Shown here: positions 1-7,934 of the stretch, piece after piece
How positions within the stretch are numbered: the first letter of the stretch is position 1
How the letters are laid out: the number at the start of each line of letters is the position of its first letter
Origin: Polaromonas sp. CG_9.7
Lineage (GTDB): Bacteria; Pseudomonadota; Gammaproteobacteria; Burkholderiales; Burkholderiaceae_C
Assembly: GCF_015752205.1 (NCBI RefSeq)
Contig: NZ_JADOVG010000002.1
Location: 124,001-188,000, forward strand
DNA length: 64,000 nucleotides
Direction of reading: 5' to 3'
Program-made: the position numbers and the translations under genes
The notes under the pieces: generated by a model
The model's database searches: none
Seen by the model: only the letters and a program-made list of their open reading frames with translations
What the model was told of the DNA's origin: nothing

Positions 1-788
1 CTGCCGCTGCGAATGTCCTGGACGACGCGTGCGTCCCATCCCTGGGACAGCGCCATCTCGGCCAGTTCGCCCAGGTTGCTCGCCGGCTCCAGCTGCAGCC
101 AGCTGGCCTGGCCTTGGGCATTGAGCGCCAGCATGCCGAGCGGCGCGCCGATGACGACATGTTCGGTCCAGCCCTGCTGCTTCGTGAGGTCTTGCAGCGC
201 CTGGAAAATGACCGGGTCGGCCAGCAGCGCAAGCTGGCTGGGCGACAGCGTGGCGCACCAGATCTGCTGATGGCGCTGGTCGGGCTGGTGGCGCAGTTCC
301 TCCACGGCGCGCGTCAAGCTGGCGCGCAGGTCGGGCGTCTGTTTCGGGATGAACTGGTTGATCAGCCCCCGGTTGAATGCCGAAACCGCCAACTGCTCGT
401 CAGCGCGGCCGGTGAGCAGGATGCGCGAGCCGGGCCAGTCCTGCAATTCGCCCAGCACGCGCAGGCCGCTCATGGCCGGCATGGCGTAGTCCACCACGGC
501 AACCTGCACCAGCCCGAAGCGCGCAGCCCCGTCGCCCTGCCAGTAGCCCAGGATCTGCGGGATCAGCAGGGCGCCTTCGCGCCAGCGGTGAATGATTTCC
601 TGCTGGAGCCAGGCGTCATTTTCACGCTGCGCGTTGTCTTGCTTCAACAGGTCGATACAGGCAACGGGCCGCAGGAACAATTGCACGGGCCAGTCGGCAG
701 GCATGACCTCACCCAGCATTTCCAGGTAATCCGGGTCATCGTCGAGAAAAATAACACCGCCGGGACGGCGGTAAAGGGGGAAGGACAT
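1..788 (-). CDS. Response regulator with atypical receiver domain (3' end outside window)
   Basis: The reading frame is open from an ATG at 788 to the left edge, giving at least 262 residues without a stop, so the C-terminus lies outside. The N-terminus shows a receiver fold: acidic cluster LDDDPDY at residues 15-21, probable phospho-acceptor Asp100 in VVDYAMPAMSG, the conserved Thr in LLTGRAD near 126 and Lys149 in FIPKQ. The phospho-acceptor lies about 45 residues later than usual because of an insertion between the first acidic strand and the Asp strand. No DNA-binding domain is visible in the part present. It follows the sensor kinase by 47 bases on the same strand, so it is probably its partner. 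The layout recalls LqsR-type regulators of alpha-hydroxyketone signalling; that is inference. Confidence 0.8.
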   Translation of the reverse strand, partial: MSFPLYRRPGGVIFLDDDPDYLEMLGEVMPADWPVQLFLRPVACIDLLKQDNAQRENDAWLQQEIIHRWREGALLIPQILGYWQGDGAARFGLVQVAVVDYAMPAMSGLRVLGELQDWPGSRILLTGRADEQLAVSAFNRGLINQFIPKQTPDLRASLTRAVEELRHQPDQRHQQIWCATLSPSQLALLADPVIFQALQDLTKQQGWTEHVVIGAPLGMLALNAQGQASWLQLEPASNLGELAEMALSQGWDARVVQDIRSG

Positions 789-835
789 AGTGCTGGGCTT
801 TATCAAGAAAATTGAAATGCAGGCAAAGTCAGCGT

Positions 836-2122
836 TCAGGCAGGTGCAAGCGGCAGGTTCAGCGTAAAGACAGCGCCTGTGGCATGACCTGACTTCACCT
901 GGATGCTACCCCCTGCGCTGCGCAGCACCTGCTGGCAAAAAGCCAGGCCCAGGCCATGCCCGATGCTGCGGTTGCTGGAGAAAAAAGGCTTGAAAATATG
1001 CGGCAGCAAGGCCGGATCCACACCGACGCCGTCATCGGCCACGGCAATGCTGCCGCCGTCAGGCCCACAGTCGACCGTGATGCACAGTGCTCCGGCCGCG
1101 TAAGACGAATCGGCGGCGGCCAGCGAGTGCAGGGCGTTTTTCATCAGGTTCATCAGCACCTGGGAAAACTGGGCACGGGGGCCATGAAAGTTGAAGTCAT
1201 GGGTGATGACCACCGTGACGCACTCGCGCTGCCGGTTGGAGGTGTAGGGATAGGCCGCCAGGGTTTCAGTGACCAGGCTGGCGGCGCCGACCACTTCGCT
1301 GTAATGCGGCAGCTGCAGCAGCTTGGCGTTGGCGATCTGGGTGTCGATCTGGTGGTTCATGGCACGCACCAATGCCTGCAGGCGCTGGCCCAGCTGCTCG
1401 AGCTTGGCCGCACGCGGGTGCGCTTGCTCACGCCGGATTTCCATCTGCAGCGCATCCCCGATCAGCGATGCCGTGGACAGCGGCGTTCGCAGCTCATGCG
1501 CCATGATGCCCATGGTGGCCAGCATGTGGGCCAGCTGGTCACGCCGCAGGTTGGCCGACGACAGGCCGAGCAGCAGCGCGCAGATCCAGCTGAAGGCGAT
1601 GACCACCATATCGACGGGGTTGGCCTGAAGACCGTTTGGCATCAACCCTGCAAACAGCGCCCATGACAGCAAGGCGCCGCTGACGATGCCTGCCGTGGCA
1701 ATGCGCCAGTCGGTCAGTTGGTAGTAGCACACAATGATGATGCATGTGGTTGCCAGCCAGGCGGCGCTGCCAGCGTTGCAAAAGTACATCCAGCTGAAAA
1801 AAAGCGGAATTTCGATCCACATCACCACAGTGACCAGCCACCGCGTGGCGGGCCTGGAAAAATCCTGGGTCAACCCAGGCAACAGCAGTGTGGCGGCCAG
1901 CAGGCTCATCAAACCGCGCAGCCACAGGTTTTCGTAGGGTTGCACCAGCCACCGGGACCAGATCCAGCCGAACAGCGGCTGACCCAGCACCGATGCCAGT
2001 CCCAGCAGCCGAATGCGCCACGGCGACGCATGCAAAATCGGCTCCAGCGGCTCTAGCGGCAGCAGTGTCCAGCGACTTGGCGAACGCTGTAAAAATTGTG
2101 AGGTGCGGTGAATTTTTTTCAT
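836..2122 (-). CDS. Membrane sensor histidine kinase, CqsS/LqsS-like
   Basis: About 428 residues from the ATG at 2122; the frame continues upstream to 2218, but the later ATG leaves room for the divergent promoter. Residues about 35-185 form some six hydrophobic segments with short loops and no periplasmic sensor domain. The H-box MAHELRTPLS follows with His209, then an N-box (NLMKNALHSL) and G-boxes (DDGVGVDP, GHGLGLAFC). Six helices running straight into a kinase core is the plan of CqsS and LqsS, which sense alpha-hydroxyketone autoinducers. Adjacency to a receiver-only regulator supports a two-component pair. No C-terminal receiver is present, unlike Vibrio CqsS. The ligand is inference; histidine kinase activity is well supported. 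Confidence 0.87.
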   Translation of the reverse strand: MKKIHRTSQFLQRSPSRWTLLPLEPLEPILHASPWRIRLLGLASVLGQPLFGWIWSRWLVQPYENLWLRGLMSLLAATLLLPGLTQDFSRPATRWLVTVVMWIEIPLFFSWMYFCNAGSAAWLATTCIIIVCYYQLTDWRIATAGIVSGALLSWALFAGLMPNGLQANPVDMVVIAFSWICALLLGLSSANLRRDQLAHMLATMGIMAHELRTPLSTASLIGDALQMEIRREQAHPRAAKLEQLGQRLQALVRAMNHQIDTQIANAKLLQLPHYSEVVGAASLVTETLAAYPYTSNRQRECVTVVITHDFNFHGPRAQFSQVLMNLMKNALHSLAAADSSYAAGALCITVDCGPDGGSIAVADDGVGVDPALLPHIFKPFFSSNRSIGHGLGLAFCQQVLRSAGGSIQVKSGHATGAVFTLNLPLAPA

Positions 2123-2208
2123 CTGGCGTACAACCAGAGCCTGTGTGTCAGCCCATAAAATTTTCTGGCCTATTGAATCATTGTCTCTGTTCTTTCCCTT
2201 GACCACCC

Positions 2209-2877
2209 ATGCAACCACCGGCTAATTTTGACAATATCTGTCTGGACGGCATCATGAGCGACTGGCTGTCGTGCCTGCGCGAGTTTTCGGTCGAGGCGCT
2301 GGTGGTATTGGGTCCCGACCCATTCGCCGCAGAGGAGCGCCGGCTGGTGCTGGCCTTGCATCCGCCGCGTCTGCTTGAAGCGGCGCATGCGCTGGCGGCC
2401 AGCCAGGACTTCGGCGCGCTGTGGCGGGACTCCGATGCCCCGTTGGTCGCCTGGCAGGATATTTCCCGCTCTGCCTTCGGGGACATGGGCCACTGGCGCA
2501 GGTTGTGGCTGGCGCATGGCTTTCAAAGCGTTGTGCGTATCGCTTTTCCACTGACCATGGGCCGCGCGTTTGAATGCTACCTGTTGAGCGCGCGCCAGTG
2601 GGCTGACCGCAGCGAGCCGTCGCAGCTGGTCTGGTCGGCACTGAACATCTGGCCGCTGCTCAAGCGGGCGCTGGCCCAGGCACGAAACCCCCTGAGCCCG
2701 CGCGAACTGGAGTGCCTGGAGCTGGCGTTCCAAGGCATGACGGCGCGCAAGACCGGCGAGGTGCTGAGGTGCAGCGAGCGCACCGTCAACTTTCACCTGG
2801 CCAACGCCATGGGCAAGCTCAAAGTCGAGAACAAGCTGGCAGCAGTGCAGCGCGCCTGCTGGTTCGGCCTGATCTGA
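2209..2877 (+). CDS. LuxR-type transcriptional regulator
   Basis: A 222-residue protein divergent from the sensor kinase, with 86 bases between start codons. The last 60 residues are a GerE/LuxR helix-turn-helix, beginning LSPRELECLELAFQGM and with the recognition region SERTVNFHLANAMGKL. The N-terminal 150 residues have the length and some spacing of an autoinducer-binding domain, but the canonical Trp/Tyr/Asp acyl-homoserine-lactone ligands cannot be lined up with certainty. No luxI-type synthase is in the window, so it would be a LuxR solo. An in-frame ATG at 2254 is an alternative start. Its position next to a CqsS/LqsS-like kinase suggests it belongs to the same signalling unit. Confidence 0.85.
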   Translation: MQPPANFDNICLDGIMSDWLSCLREFSVEALVVLGPDPFAAEERRLVLALHPPRLLEAAHALAASQDFGALWRDSDAPLVAWQDISRSAFGDMGHWRRLWLAHGFQSVVRIAFPLTMGRAFECYLLSARQWADRSEPSQLVWSALNIWPLLKRALAQARNPLSPRELECLELAFQGMTARKTGEVLRCSERTVNFHLANAMGKLKVENKLAAVQRACWFGLI

Positions 2878-2962
2878 ACGGGCGCGGCAGGGCACCCCGT
2901 GACGGGAAAACTTCATTGATGAGGCGCTGGCCGCAGAATAAACCTGTTCATAATTCAGCCCC

Positions 2963-3730
2963 ATGACTTTCCTAGCGCTTGATGTGGGTAACACCCGCCT
3001 GAAATGGTCCCACTACGACGCCCCGGTGGTGGGCGCCAAGCTGCTGGCCCATGGCGCGGTGTTCCTTGAAAACATTGACCGCCTGGCTGAGGAAGACTGG
3101 CAGGGGCTGGCCGAGCCTTCGGCCATCCTGGGCTGCGTGGTGGCGGGCGACGCCGTCAAGCGGCGCCTGACCGAACAGATGGAAATCTGGGACGTGCTGC
3201 CGCGCTGGGTGATTTCCAGCCCGCAGGAAGCCGGCTTGAGTAATGGCTACGACCATCCGGCGCGGCTCGGCTCCGACCGCTGGGTGGCCATGATCGGCGC
3301 ACACCACCGGCTGCTGGCGCGCGGCATTCGCAAGCCCTGCCTGGTGGTGATGGTGGGCACCGCCGTCACCGTCGAAGCCATCGACGCGTCGGGCAAGTTT
3401 TTGGGCGGCATCATCCTGCCAGGCCACGGCATCATGCTGCGCGCGCTCGAATCGGGCACGGCAGGCTTGCATGTGCCGACCGGCGAGGTGCGGGATTTTC
3501 CGACCAACACCAGCGACGCGCTGACCAGCGGCGGCACCTTTGCGATTGCCGGCGCGGTCCAGCGCATGGTGGACAACGTCACGCGCCACTGCGGCGAAGC
3601 GCCCGAATGCATCATGACCGGCGGTGCCGGCTGGAAAATGGCGCCGAGCATGACCATCAATTTCGAGCTGGTCGAAAACCTGATCTTTGACGGCCTGCTG
3701 GAAATTGCTTCACGGCGCTTCAAAGCCTGA
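2963..3730 (+). CDS. coaX: Type III pantothenate kinase
   Basis: A 255-residue CoaX, catalysing ATP-dependent phosphorylation of pantothenate, the first step of coenzyme A synthesis, in the cytoplasm. The N-terminal phosphate-binding motif [11 protein letters not shown] (residues 5-15), the Asp-containing [12 protein letters not shown] segment, [10 protein letters not shown] and [15 protein letters not shown] are all typical of the acetate/sugar kinase-fold CoaX family, and the length is normal. The start ATG follows the LuxR gene by 85 bases. In many beta-proteobacteria coaX sits beside birA; here no biotin ligase gene is adjacent. Confidence 0.95.
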   Translation: MTFLALDVGNTRLKWSHYDAPVVGAKLLAHGAVFLENIDRLAEEDWQGLAEPSAILGCVVAGDAVKRRLTEQMEIWDVLPRWVISSPQEAGLSNGYDHPARLGSDRWVAMIGAHHRLLARGIRKPCLVVMVGTAVTVEAIDASGKFLGGIILPGHGIMLRALESGTAGLHVPTGEVRDFPTNTSDALTSGGTFAIAGAVQRMVDNVTRHCGEAPECIMTGGAGWKMAPSMTINFELVENLIFDGLLEIASRRFKA

Positions 3731-3731
3731 T

Positions 3732-3787
3732 GCTATCGAATTAATAGCTATTTTTGCCCGTGGATAAAGCGCAGGAAGGTTTTTTAC
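3732..3787 (+). repeat. Dispersed intergenic repeat, copy A
   Basis: Begins two bases after the coaX stop. Layout: GCTATCNAATNAATAGCT, then a GC-richer core with TGGATAA(A)GCGCA, then a run of Ts. The same arrangement recurs at 4241-4296, 13085-13140, 21004-21064, 28506-28562, 40920-40972 and 58481-58552. Copies share the ends more than the centre. Confidence 0.6.
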
Positions 3788-3962
3788 GCATGATCAATGT
3801 GTAAAAGACCTGTGCTGGAGCCACCCGCCTTCACGCCTCATGTCACGCCAGCGTCAGTCACCATCTGCCATTTTTTCGTGGAACTTGTCGCTAAGATAAC
3901 CGGCAGTTACCCAAAGCCTTCCCTTTGGAAACTGACTGCAAAAAACCAACGGAGCATTTCCC

Positions 3963-4217
3963 ATGTCAGACTTGAAAGCGGCTTTCGACCAAGCCATGCT
4001 GGATTCCAAAAATCTCAGCGAGCGGCCCGACAACGCCACGCTGCTGAAACTCTATGCGTTCTACAAGCAAGGCAGCACGGGCGACAACCTGGAGAAAAAG
4101 CCCGGCTTCAGCGACATGGTGGCGCGCGCCAAATGGGACGCCTGGAGCAAGCTCAAGGGCACTTCGCAAGACGCGGCAATGCAGCAGTACATCGACCAGA
4201 TCAAGGAACTCGGCTGA
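3963..4217 (+). CDS. Acyl-CoA-binding protein
   Basis: An 84-residue, four-helix acyl-CoA-binding protein (ACBP), expected to buffer and carry medium- and long-chain acyl-CoA esters in the cytosol. Family landmarks are LKLYAFYKQGSTGDN (residues 28-42) and ARAKWDAWSKLKG (54-66), matching the YxxYKQ and KxxAWxxxxG signatures; length is exactly that of the family. A purine-rich segment ending GGAGCATTTCCC precedes the start. ACBP is scattered in bacteria and fits a host with many acyl-CoA pathways, as seen elsewhere in this window. It is flanked on both sides by copies of the dispersed repeat and appears monocistronic. Confidence 0.93.
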   Translation: MSDLKAAFDQAMLDSKNLSERPDNATLLKLYAFYKQGSTGDNLEKKPGFSDMVARAKWDAWSKLKGTSQDAAMQQYIDQIKELG

Positions 4218-4240
4218 TCCGGCTGGCACCGTCATTTATC

Positions 4241-4296
4241 AATAGAAAAGGTCTTTTGCGCAAGCGGGACGGGAGAATCCTGCTATCGATTTGATG
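4241..4296 (-). repeat. Dispersed intergenic repeat, copy B
   Basis: Reverse-strand copy of the element at 3732, between the convergent ACBP and Bug genes. On the minus strand it reads ATCAAATCGATAGCAGGA, then CCGCTTGCGCAAAAGACC, then TTTTCTATT. Confidence 0.55.
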
Positions 4297-4318
4297 TTTT
4301 TTTGTGCGCCTGGCGGCT

Positions 4319-5293
4319 TCAGTCGGCCTTGATGTTGGCCAGCTTTATCACGCGGCTCCACATGTTGCGTTCGCTGGCGCCAAGCACGGCCAGTTCCGGG
4401 CCGTCCATGGCGATGGCCTTGGCGCCCTGGTCTTCGGCGCGTTTCCTGAAATTTTCCGATTCCACCACCTGCCGGATGGCCAGCGACAGCCGGCCCTGCA
4501 GGTCGGCGCTCAAGCTGTTCGGGCCATAGACCGCGAACCACGAGGTGGCGACCAGCGGCACGCCGGCTTCGGTAGCGGTTGGCACATTGGGCAGGGCCGC
4601 CAGGCGCGTGCGGCCGGTCACCATCAGCGCTTTGAGCTTTCCCGCGCGGATGTGCGGCAGCAGCGGTGGCGGCGTGGTGATGGTGAAGTCCACCGTGCCG
4701 GCCAGCAGATCGTTCAGCGCCGGGCCGGTGCCCCGGTAGGGAATGTGCACCATGAAGGTCTTGGTCAGGTCCTTCAGCAGCTCGGTGGTGACATGCTGCA
4801 GCGAGCCGTTGCCGCTGGACGCGTAGTTGACCTTGGCCGGGTTGGCCTTGACGTATGCCAGGAACTCGGCAAACGTGTCGGCCGGAAAATCGGCGCGCAC
4901 CACCAGCAGCTGCGGCGCATCAATCAGGTGGCCGAGCGGCTTCAGGCTGGTGGCCGGGTCAAAGCCCGCGACCGGCTGGATCAGCGGCGTGATGCACTGG
5001 TAGCCCGAATACTGCACCAGCAGGCTGGTGCCATCGGCCGGCCCGCGCGCCACCAGCTGGCCGGCAATATTGCCGTTGCCGCCGCCCCGGTTGTCCACCA
5101 CCACCGACGTCTGCAGGATCTTGCCCAGCGGCTCGGCCAGCATGCGCGCGGAAATGTCGGTGGTGCCGCCGGCCGCCGTGGGAACCACCAGTGTCAGCGT
5201 CTTGCCGGCGAGCTGCGCACGCACCGGGTTGAGCCAGGCGGCCGCGCCGAGGCCGGCGGCGGTGACGAGGGTTCTGCGGGAAATAAGGGTCAT
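4319..5293 (-). CDS. Bug/TctC-family periplasmic substrate-binding protein
   Basis: A 324-residue member of the Bordetella uptake gene (Bug, TctC) family, whose members bind carboxylates such as citrate or other di- and tri-carboxylates in the periplasm. The N-terminus ISRRTLVTAAGLGAAAWL followed by VRAQ is a signal sequence with twin arginines, possibly Tat-dependent. Family landmarks include VVPTAAGGTTDISARML, the VVDNRGGGNGNIAGQLVA segment and FMVHIPYRGTGPALNDLL. An AGGAGACAGAC ribosome site precedes the start. It is the last gene of a minus-strand operon with CoA transferase, lyase and VOC genes; no TctA/TctB membrane partners are nearby. The ligand is probably the acid degraded by the operon (inference). 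Confidence 0.92.
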   Translation of the reverse strand: MTLISRRTLVTAAGLGAAAWLNPVRAQLAGKTLTLVVPTAAGGTTDISARMLAEPLGKILQTSVVVDNRGGGNGNIAGQLVARGPADGTSLLVQYSGYQCITPLIQPVAGFDPATSLKPLGHLIDAPQLLVVRADFPADTFAEFLAYVKANPAKVNYASSGNGSLQHVTTELLKDLTKTFMVHIPYRGTGPALNDLLAGTVDFTITTPPPLLPHIRAGKLKALMVTGRTRLAALPNVPTATEAGVPLVATSWFAVYGPNSLSADLQGRLSLAIRQVVESENFRKRAEDQGAKAIAMDGPELAVLGASERNMWSRVIKLANIKAD

Positions 5294-5323
5294 GTCTGTC
5301 TCCTGTTAATGGTGGGAATGCGC

Positions 5324-5716
5324 TCAGGCGGGCTCGGAAATCTCGATCAGGTTCAGGTCCGGGTCGCGCACATACACCGAGCGGATTTTTTGCGTCGCGC
5401 CGGTCCGCATCACCGGGCCTTCGATCACCGGCCAGCGCGCCTGCGCCAGCCGGGCGATCACGTCTGCCAGCGGAATACTCGCCAGAAAGCACAGGTCCAG
5501 CGAACCGGGCACCGGCAGATGGGCCTTGGGTTCAAACTCGCAGCCCTTGACATGCAGATTGATTTTTTGCGCGCCGAATTTGAACGCCTTGCGCACCACC
5601 GGCGGCGTTCCGCCGACAAAGGTTTCAAGCGCCATGCCCAGCACGCGGGTGTAGAAGTCCACGCAGGCCGCTTCGTCGGTGGTGGTCAGCACCAGGTGGT
5701 CAAGGTGGCTGATCAT
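5324..5716 (-). CDS. VOC (glyoxalase/dioxygenase) family protein
   Basis: A 130-residue single-unit vicinal-oxygen-chelate protein. It starts ISHLDHLVLTTTDEAACVDFY, with the metal-ligand-type His in the first strand, and ends with VRDPDLNLIEISEP, the typical terminal strand with Glu. Its start overlaps the stop of the upstream lyase gene by four bases (ATGA), implying translational coupling. Substrate cannot be predicted; many such proteins are called bleomycin-resistance-like or lactoylglutathione-lyase-like by similarity only. In this operon it may isomerise or epimerise an intermediate, but nothing in the sequence proves it. Confidence 0.88.
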   Translation of the reverse strand: MISHLDHLVLTTTDEAACVDFYTRVLGMALETFVGGTPPVVRKAFKFGAQKINLHVKGCEFEPKAHLPVPGSLDLCFLASIPLADVIARLAQARWPVIEGPVMRTGATQKIRSVYVRDPDLNLIEISEPA

Positions 5717-6660
5717 GCAAATTGCGCCCGCAGCTCGGCCACATTGGCTGGCGCCGGATGCAGGTCGGTGATGCGGCCGGCCTTGGCCACCTGGCCGGGC
5801 ACGTCGTGGCCGACGATCTGTGGCATCAGGCGCGCCACGGCCAGCAGTTTGGGCAGGTTGATGCCGGTGTCGTAGCCCATGGCGTCGAGCATGTGAACCG
5901 CGTCCTCGCTGGTCACGTTGCCGCTGGCGCCGGGCGCATACGGGCAGCCGCCCAGGCCGCCCAGCGAGCCGTCCAGGCGTGTGATGCCGCCTTGCACGGC
6001 GGCCAGCACATTGGCCAGCCCCATGCCGCGCGTGTTGTGAAAATGCAGGGTCAGCTGCAAGGCCGGAAAATGCTGTTGCAGCGCCTCGGCCATGCGGCTG
6101 ACCTGTGCCGGATGCGCCATGCCGGTGGTGTCGCAAATGCTCAAGCCGCGCACGCCCAAGCCGGCAAAGCGCTCGGCCCAGCGCAGCAGCTCGCGCTGCG
6201 GCACGTCGCCTTCCATCGGGCAGCCGAAGCCGCAAGACAGTGACACATTGATGGGCGTGGCGCCATCGACATCGCGAATCACCTCTGACAGCGCCGCAAG
6301 GCTTTTGTCGCGCGGCATGCGCAAATTCGCCAGGTTGTGCGTCTCGGACACCGACATCACCAGATTCAGTTCGTCGGCGCGCGACGCCAGCGCGCGTTCG
6401 GCACCGCGCAGATTCGGCACCAGCACGGTGTATTCGACGCCGGGCGTGCGGTGGATGCGGCCCATGACTTCCTCGGCATCGCGCAGCATCGGAATCGCCT
6501 TTGGCGAGGTGAACGAGGTCACCTCGATTTTGGCGTAGCCGCATTCGCCGAGCGCATCGACCAGCGCCACCTTGTCGTCGGTGGCAATGAAGCGGGGCTC
6601 GTTCTGGAAGCCGTCGCGCGTGACGACTTCATTGAAAAAAATGCGTTTGACGGGGGTCAT
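5713..6660 (-). CDS. Hydroxymethylglutaryl-CoA lyase family protein
   Basis: A 315-residue TIM-barrel lyase of the HMG-CoA lyase family, cleaving a 3-hydroxy-acyl-CoA by retro-Claisen reaction. It shows the N-terminal VTRDGFQNEP motif (variant of GPRDGLQNE), metal-binding HFHNTRGMG, and the mobile-loop signature GGCPYAPGASGNVTSED with the catalytic Cys. An alternative GTG start at 6669 would overlap the upstream CoA-transferase stop as GTGA and is equally plausible. Together with the CoA transferase it suggests activation and cleavage of a branched hydroxy-dicarboxylate such as 3-hydroxy-3-methylglutarate or a citramalate-like acid; the exact substrate is inferred. Confidence 0.9.
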   Translation of the reverse strand: MTPVKRIFFNEVVTRDGFQNEPRFIATDDKVALVDALGECGYAKIEVTSFTSPKAIPMLRDAEEVMGRIHRTPGVEYTVLVPNLRGAERALASRADELNLVMSVSETHNLANLRMPRDKSLAALSEVIRDVDGATPINVSLSCGFGCPMEGDVPQRELLRWAERFAGLGVRGLSICDTTGMAHPAQVSRMAEALQQHFPALQLTLHFHNTRGMGLANVLAAVQGGITRLDGSLGGLGGCPYAPGASGNVTSEDAVHMLDAMGYDTGINLPKLLAVARLMPQIVGHDVPGQVAKAGRITDLHPAPANVAELRAQFA

Positions 6661-6665
6661 CGGGT

Positions 6666-7901
6666 TCACTGGCTTGCTCCTGCAACGATGCCCTGGTCTT
6701 TCAGGGCCTTGATCTGGTCGGGCGACAGGCCCATCTCGCGCAGCACGGCGTCGGTGTCCTGGCCGATCTGCGGCGCGTTGCGGCGGTGGCTGCCCGGCGT
6801 GCGCGACAGTTTGGGCACGATGCCCGGCACGGCCAGCAGGCTGCCGTCGTCCATGCGCACTTCGTTCAGCATGCCGCGCGCCTGGTAATGCGGGTCGGCG
6901 GCGATGTCGGCCACGGTGTAGATGCGGCCTGCCGGCACGGCGACGGCGTCCAGTGCCGCCAGCACCTCGCCCACCGTGCGCTCGGCAGTCCACTGGCCGA
7001 TGGCGTCGTCGATTTTTTCCACCTGGGCCACGCGGCCTGCGTTGTCGGCCAGCGACGGGTCCGTGCAGAGGTCATCGCGGCCGATGGTGTTCATCAGCCG
7101 TTTAAAAATACTATCGCCATTGCCTGCAATCAAGGCATAGCCGCCGTCCTTGCAGCGATAAGCGTTGCTTGGCGCGATGCCGGGCAAGGCGCTGCCGGCC
7201 GCGCCGCGCACCGCGCCGAACGCGCTGTATTCGGGCAGCAGGCTTTCCATGCAGTTGAACACCGCCTCATACAGCGCCACGTCGATCACCTGGCCCTGGC
7301 CCGAGCGCTGGCGCTCCTGCAGCGCCAGCAAGATGCCGATCACGCCGTGCAGCGCGGCCAGCGTGTCGCCGATGCTGACGCCGACGCGCACCGGCACGCG
7401 GCCGGGTTCGGCGGTCAGGTGGCGCAGGCCGCCCATGGCCTCGGCCACCACGCCGAATCCGGGCTTGTCGCGGTAGGGGCCGGTCTGGCCATAGCCGCTG
7501 ATGCGCAGCATGATCAAGCGTGGATTGAGTTTCAGCAGCGCGTCCGGCCCCAGTCCCCAGCCTTCCATTGCGCCGGGGCGGAAGTTCTCGATCAGCACGT
7601 CTGATTCACTGGCCAGCCGGCGCACGATGTCCTGCGCCGCCGGTTGCTTGAGGTCCAGCGCCACCGAGCGTTTGTTGCGCGACTGCACCTGCCACCACAC
7701 CGAGATGCCGTCCTTCAACAGCCGCCATTTGCGCAATGGGTCGCCGGTGCCGGGCGTTTCGATCTTGATGATGTCGGCGCCAAAGTCGGCCAGTGTCTTG
7801 GCGGCGAACGGGCCGGCAATCAGCTGGCCAAGTTCCAGCACCTTCAGCCCGGCCAGCGGACCCGGCACGGGAGAGGGGGTTGAGCAGTCTTGGGTAGGCA
7901 T
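6666..7901 (-). CDS. CaiB/BaiF (family III) CoA transferase
   Basis: A 411-residue family III CoA transferase. Landmarks are GLKVLELGQLIAGPF near the N-terminus, DIIKIETPGTGDPLRKW, NRSVALDLK-like NKRSVALDLKQP and VIDVALYEAVFNCME, whose Asp is the catalytic nucleophile position of the family. These enzymes move CoA between carboxylates, usually succinyl-CoA and a substrate acid. It is first of the catabolic genes after the LysR regulator (33-base gap) and immediately precedes the HMG-CoA-lyase-like gene, so it probably forms the CoA ester that the lyase splits. Length is normal for the family; no active-site loss seen. Confidence 0.92.
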   Translation of the reverse strand: MPTQDCSTPSPVPGPLAGLKVLELGQLIAGPFAAKTLADFGADIIKIETPGTGDPLRKWRLLKDGISVWWQVQSRNKRSVALDLKQPAAQDIVRRLASESDVLIENFRPGAMEGWGLGPDALLKLNPRLIMLRISGYGQTGPYRDKPGFGVVAEAMGGLRHLTAEPGRVPVRVGVSIGDTLAALHGVIGILLALQERQRSGQGQVIDVALYEAVFNCMESLLPEYSAFGAVRGAAGSALPGIAPSNAYRCKDGGYALIAGNGDSIFKRLMNTIGRDDLCTDPSLADNAGRVAQVEKIDDAIGQWTAERTVGEVLAALDAVAVPAGRIYTVADIAADPHYQARGMLNEVRMDDGSLLAVPGIVPKLSRTPGSHRRNAPQIGQDTDAVLREMGLSPDQIKALKDQGIVAGASQ

Positions 7902-7934
7902 GGCGGCGAGTGTGCCGCTGCCGCCGTGCGCTGT

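Noticed and set aside
114..815. Plus-strand open frame of 233 codons at the left edge
   Set aside because: Opposite the response regulator, whose receiver residues are intact; the plus frame is low-complexity.
4304..5875. Plus-strand open frame of 523 codons over the Bug and VOC genes
   Set aside because: It spans two minus-strand genes that have signal peptide, ribosome site and family motifs; the plus frame has none.
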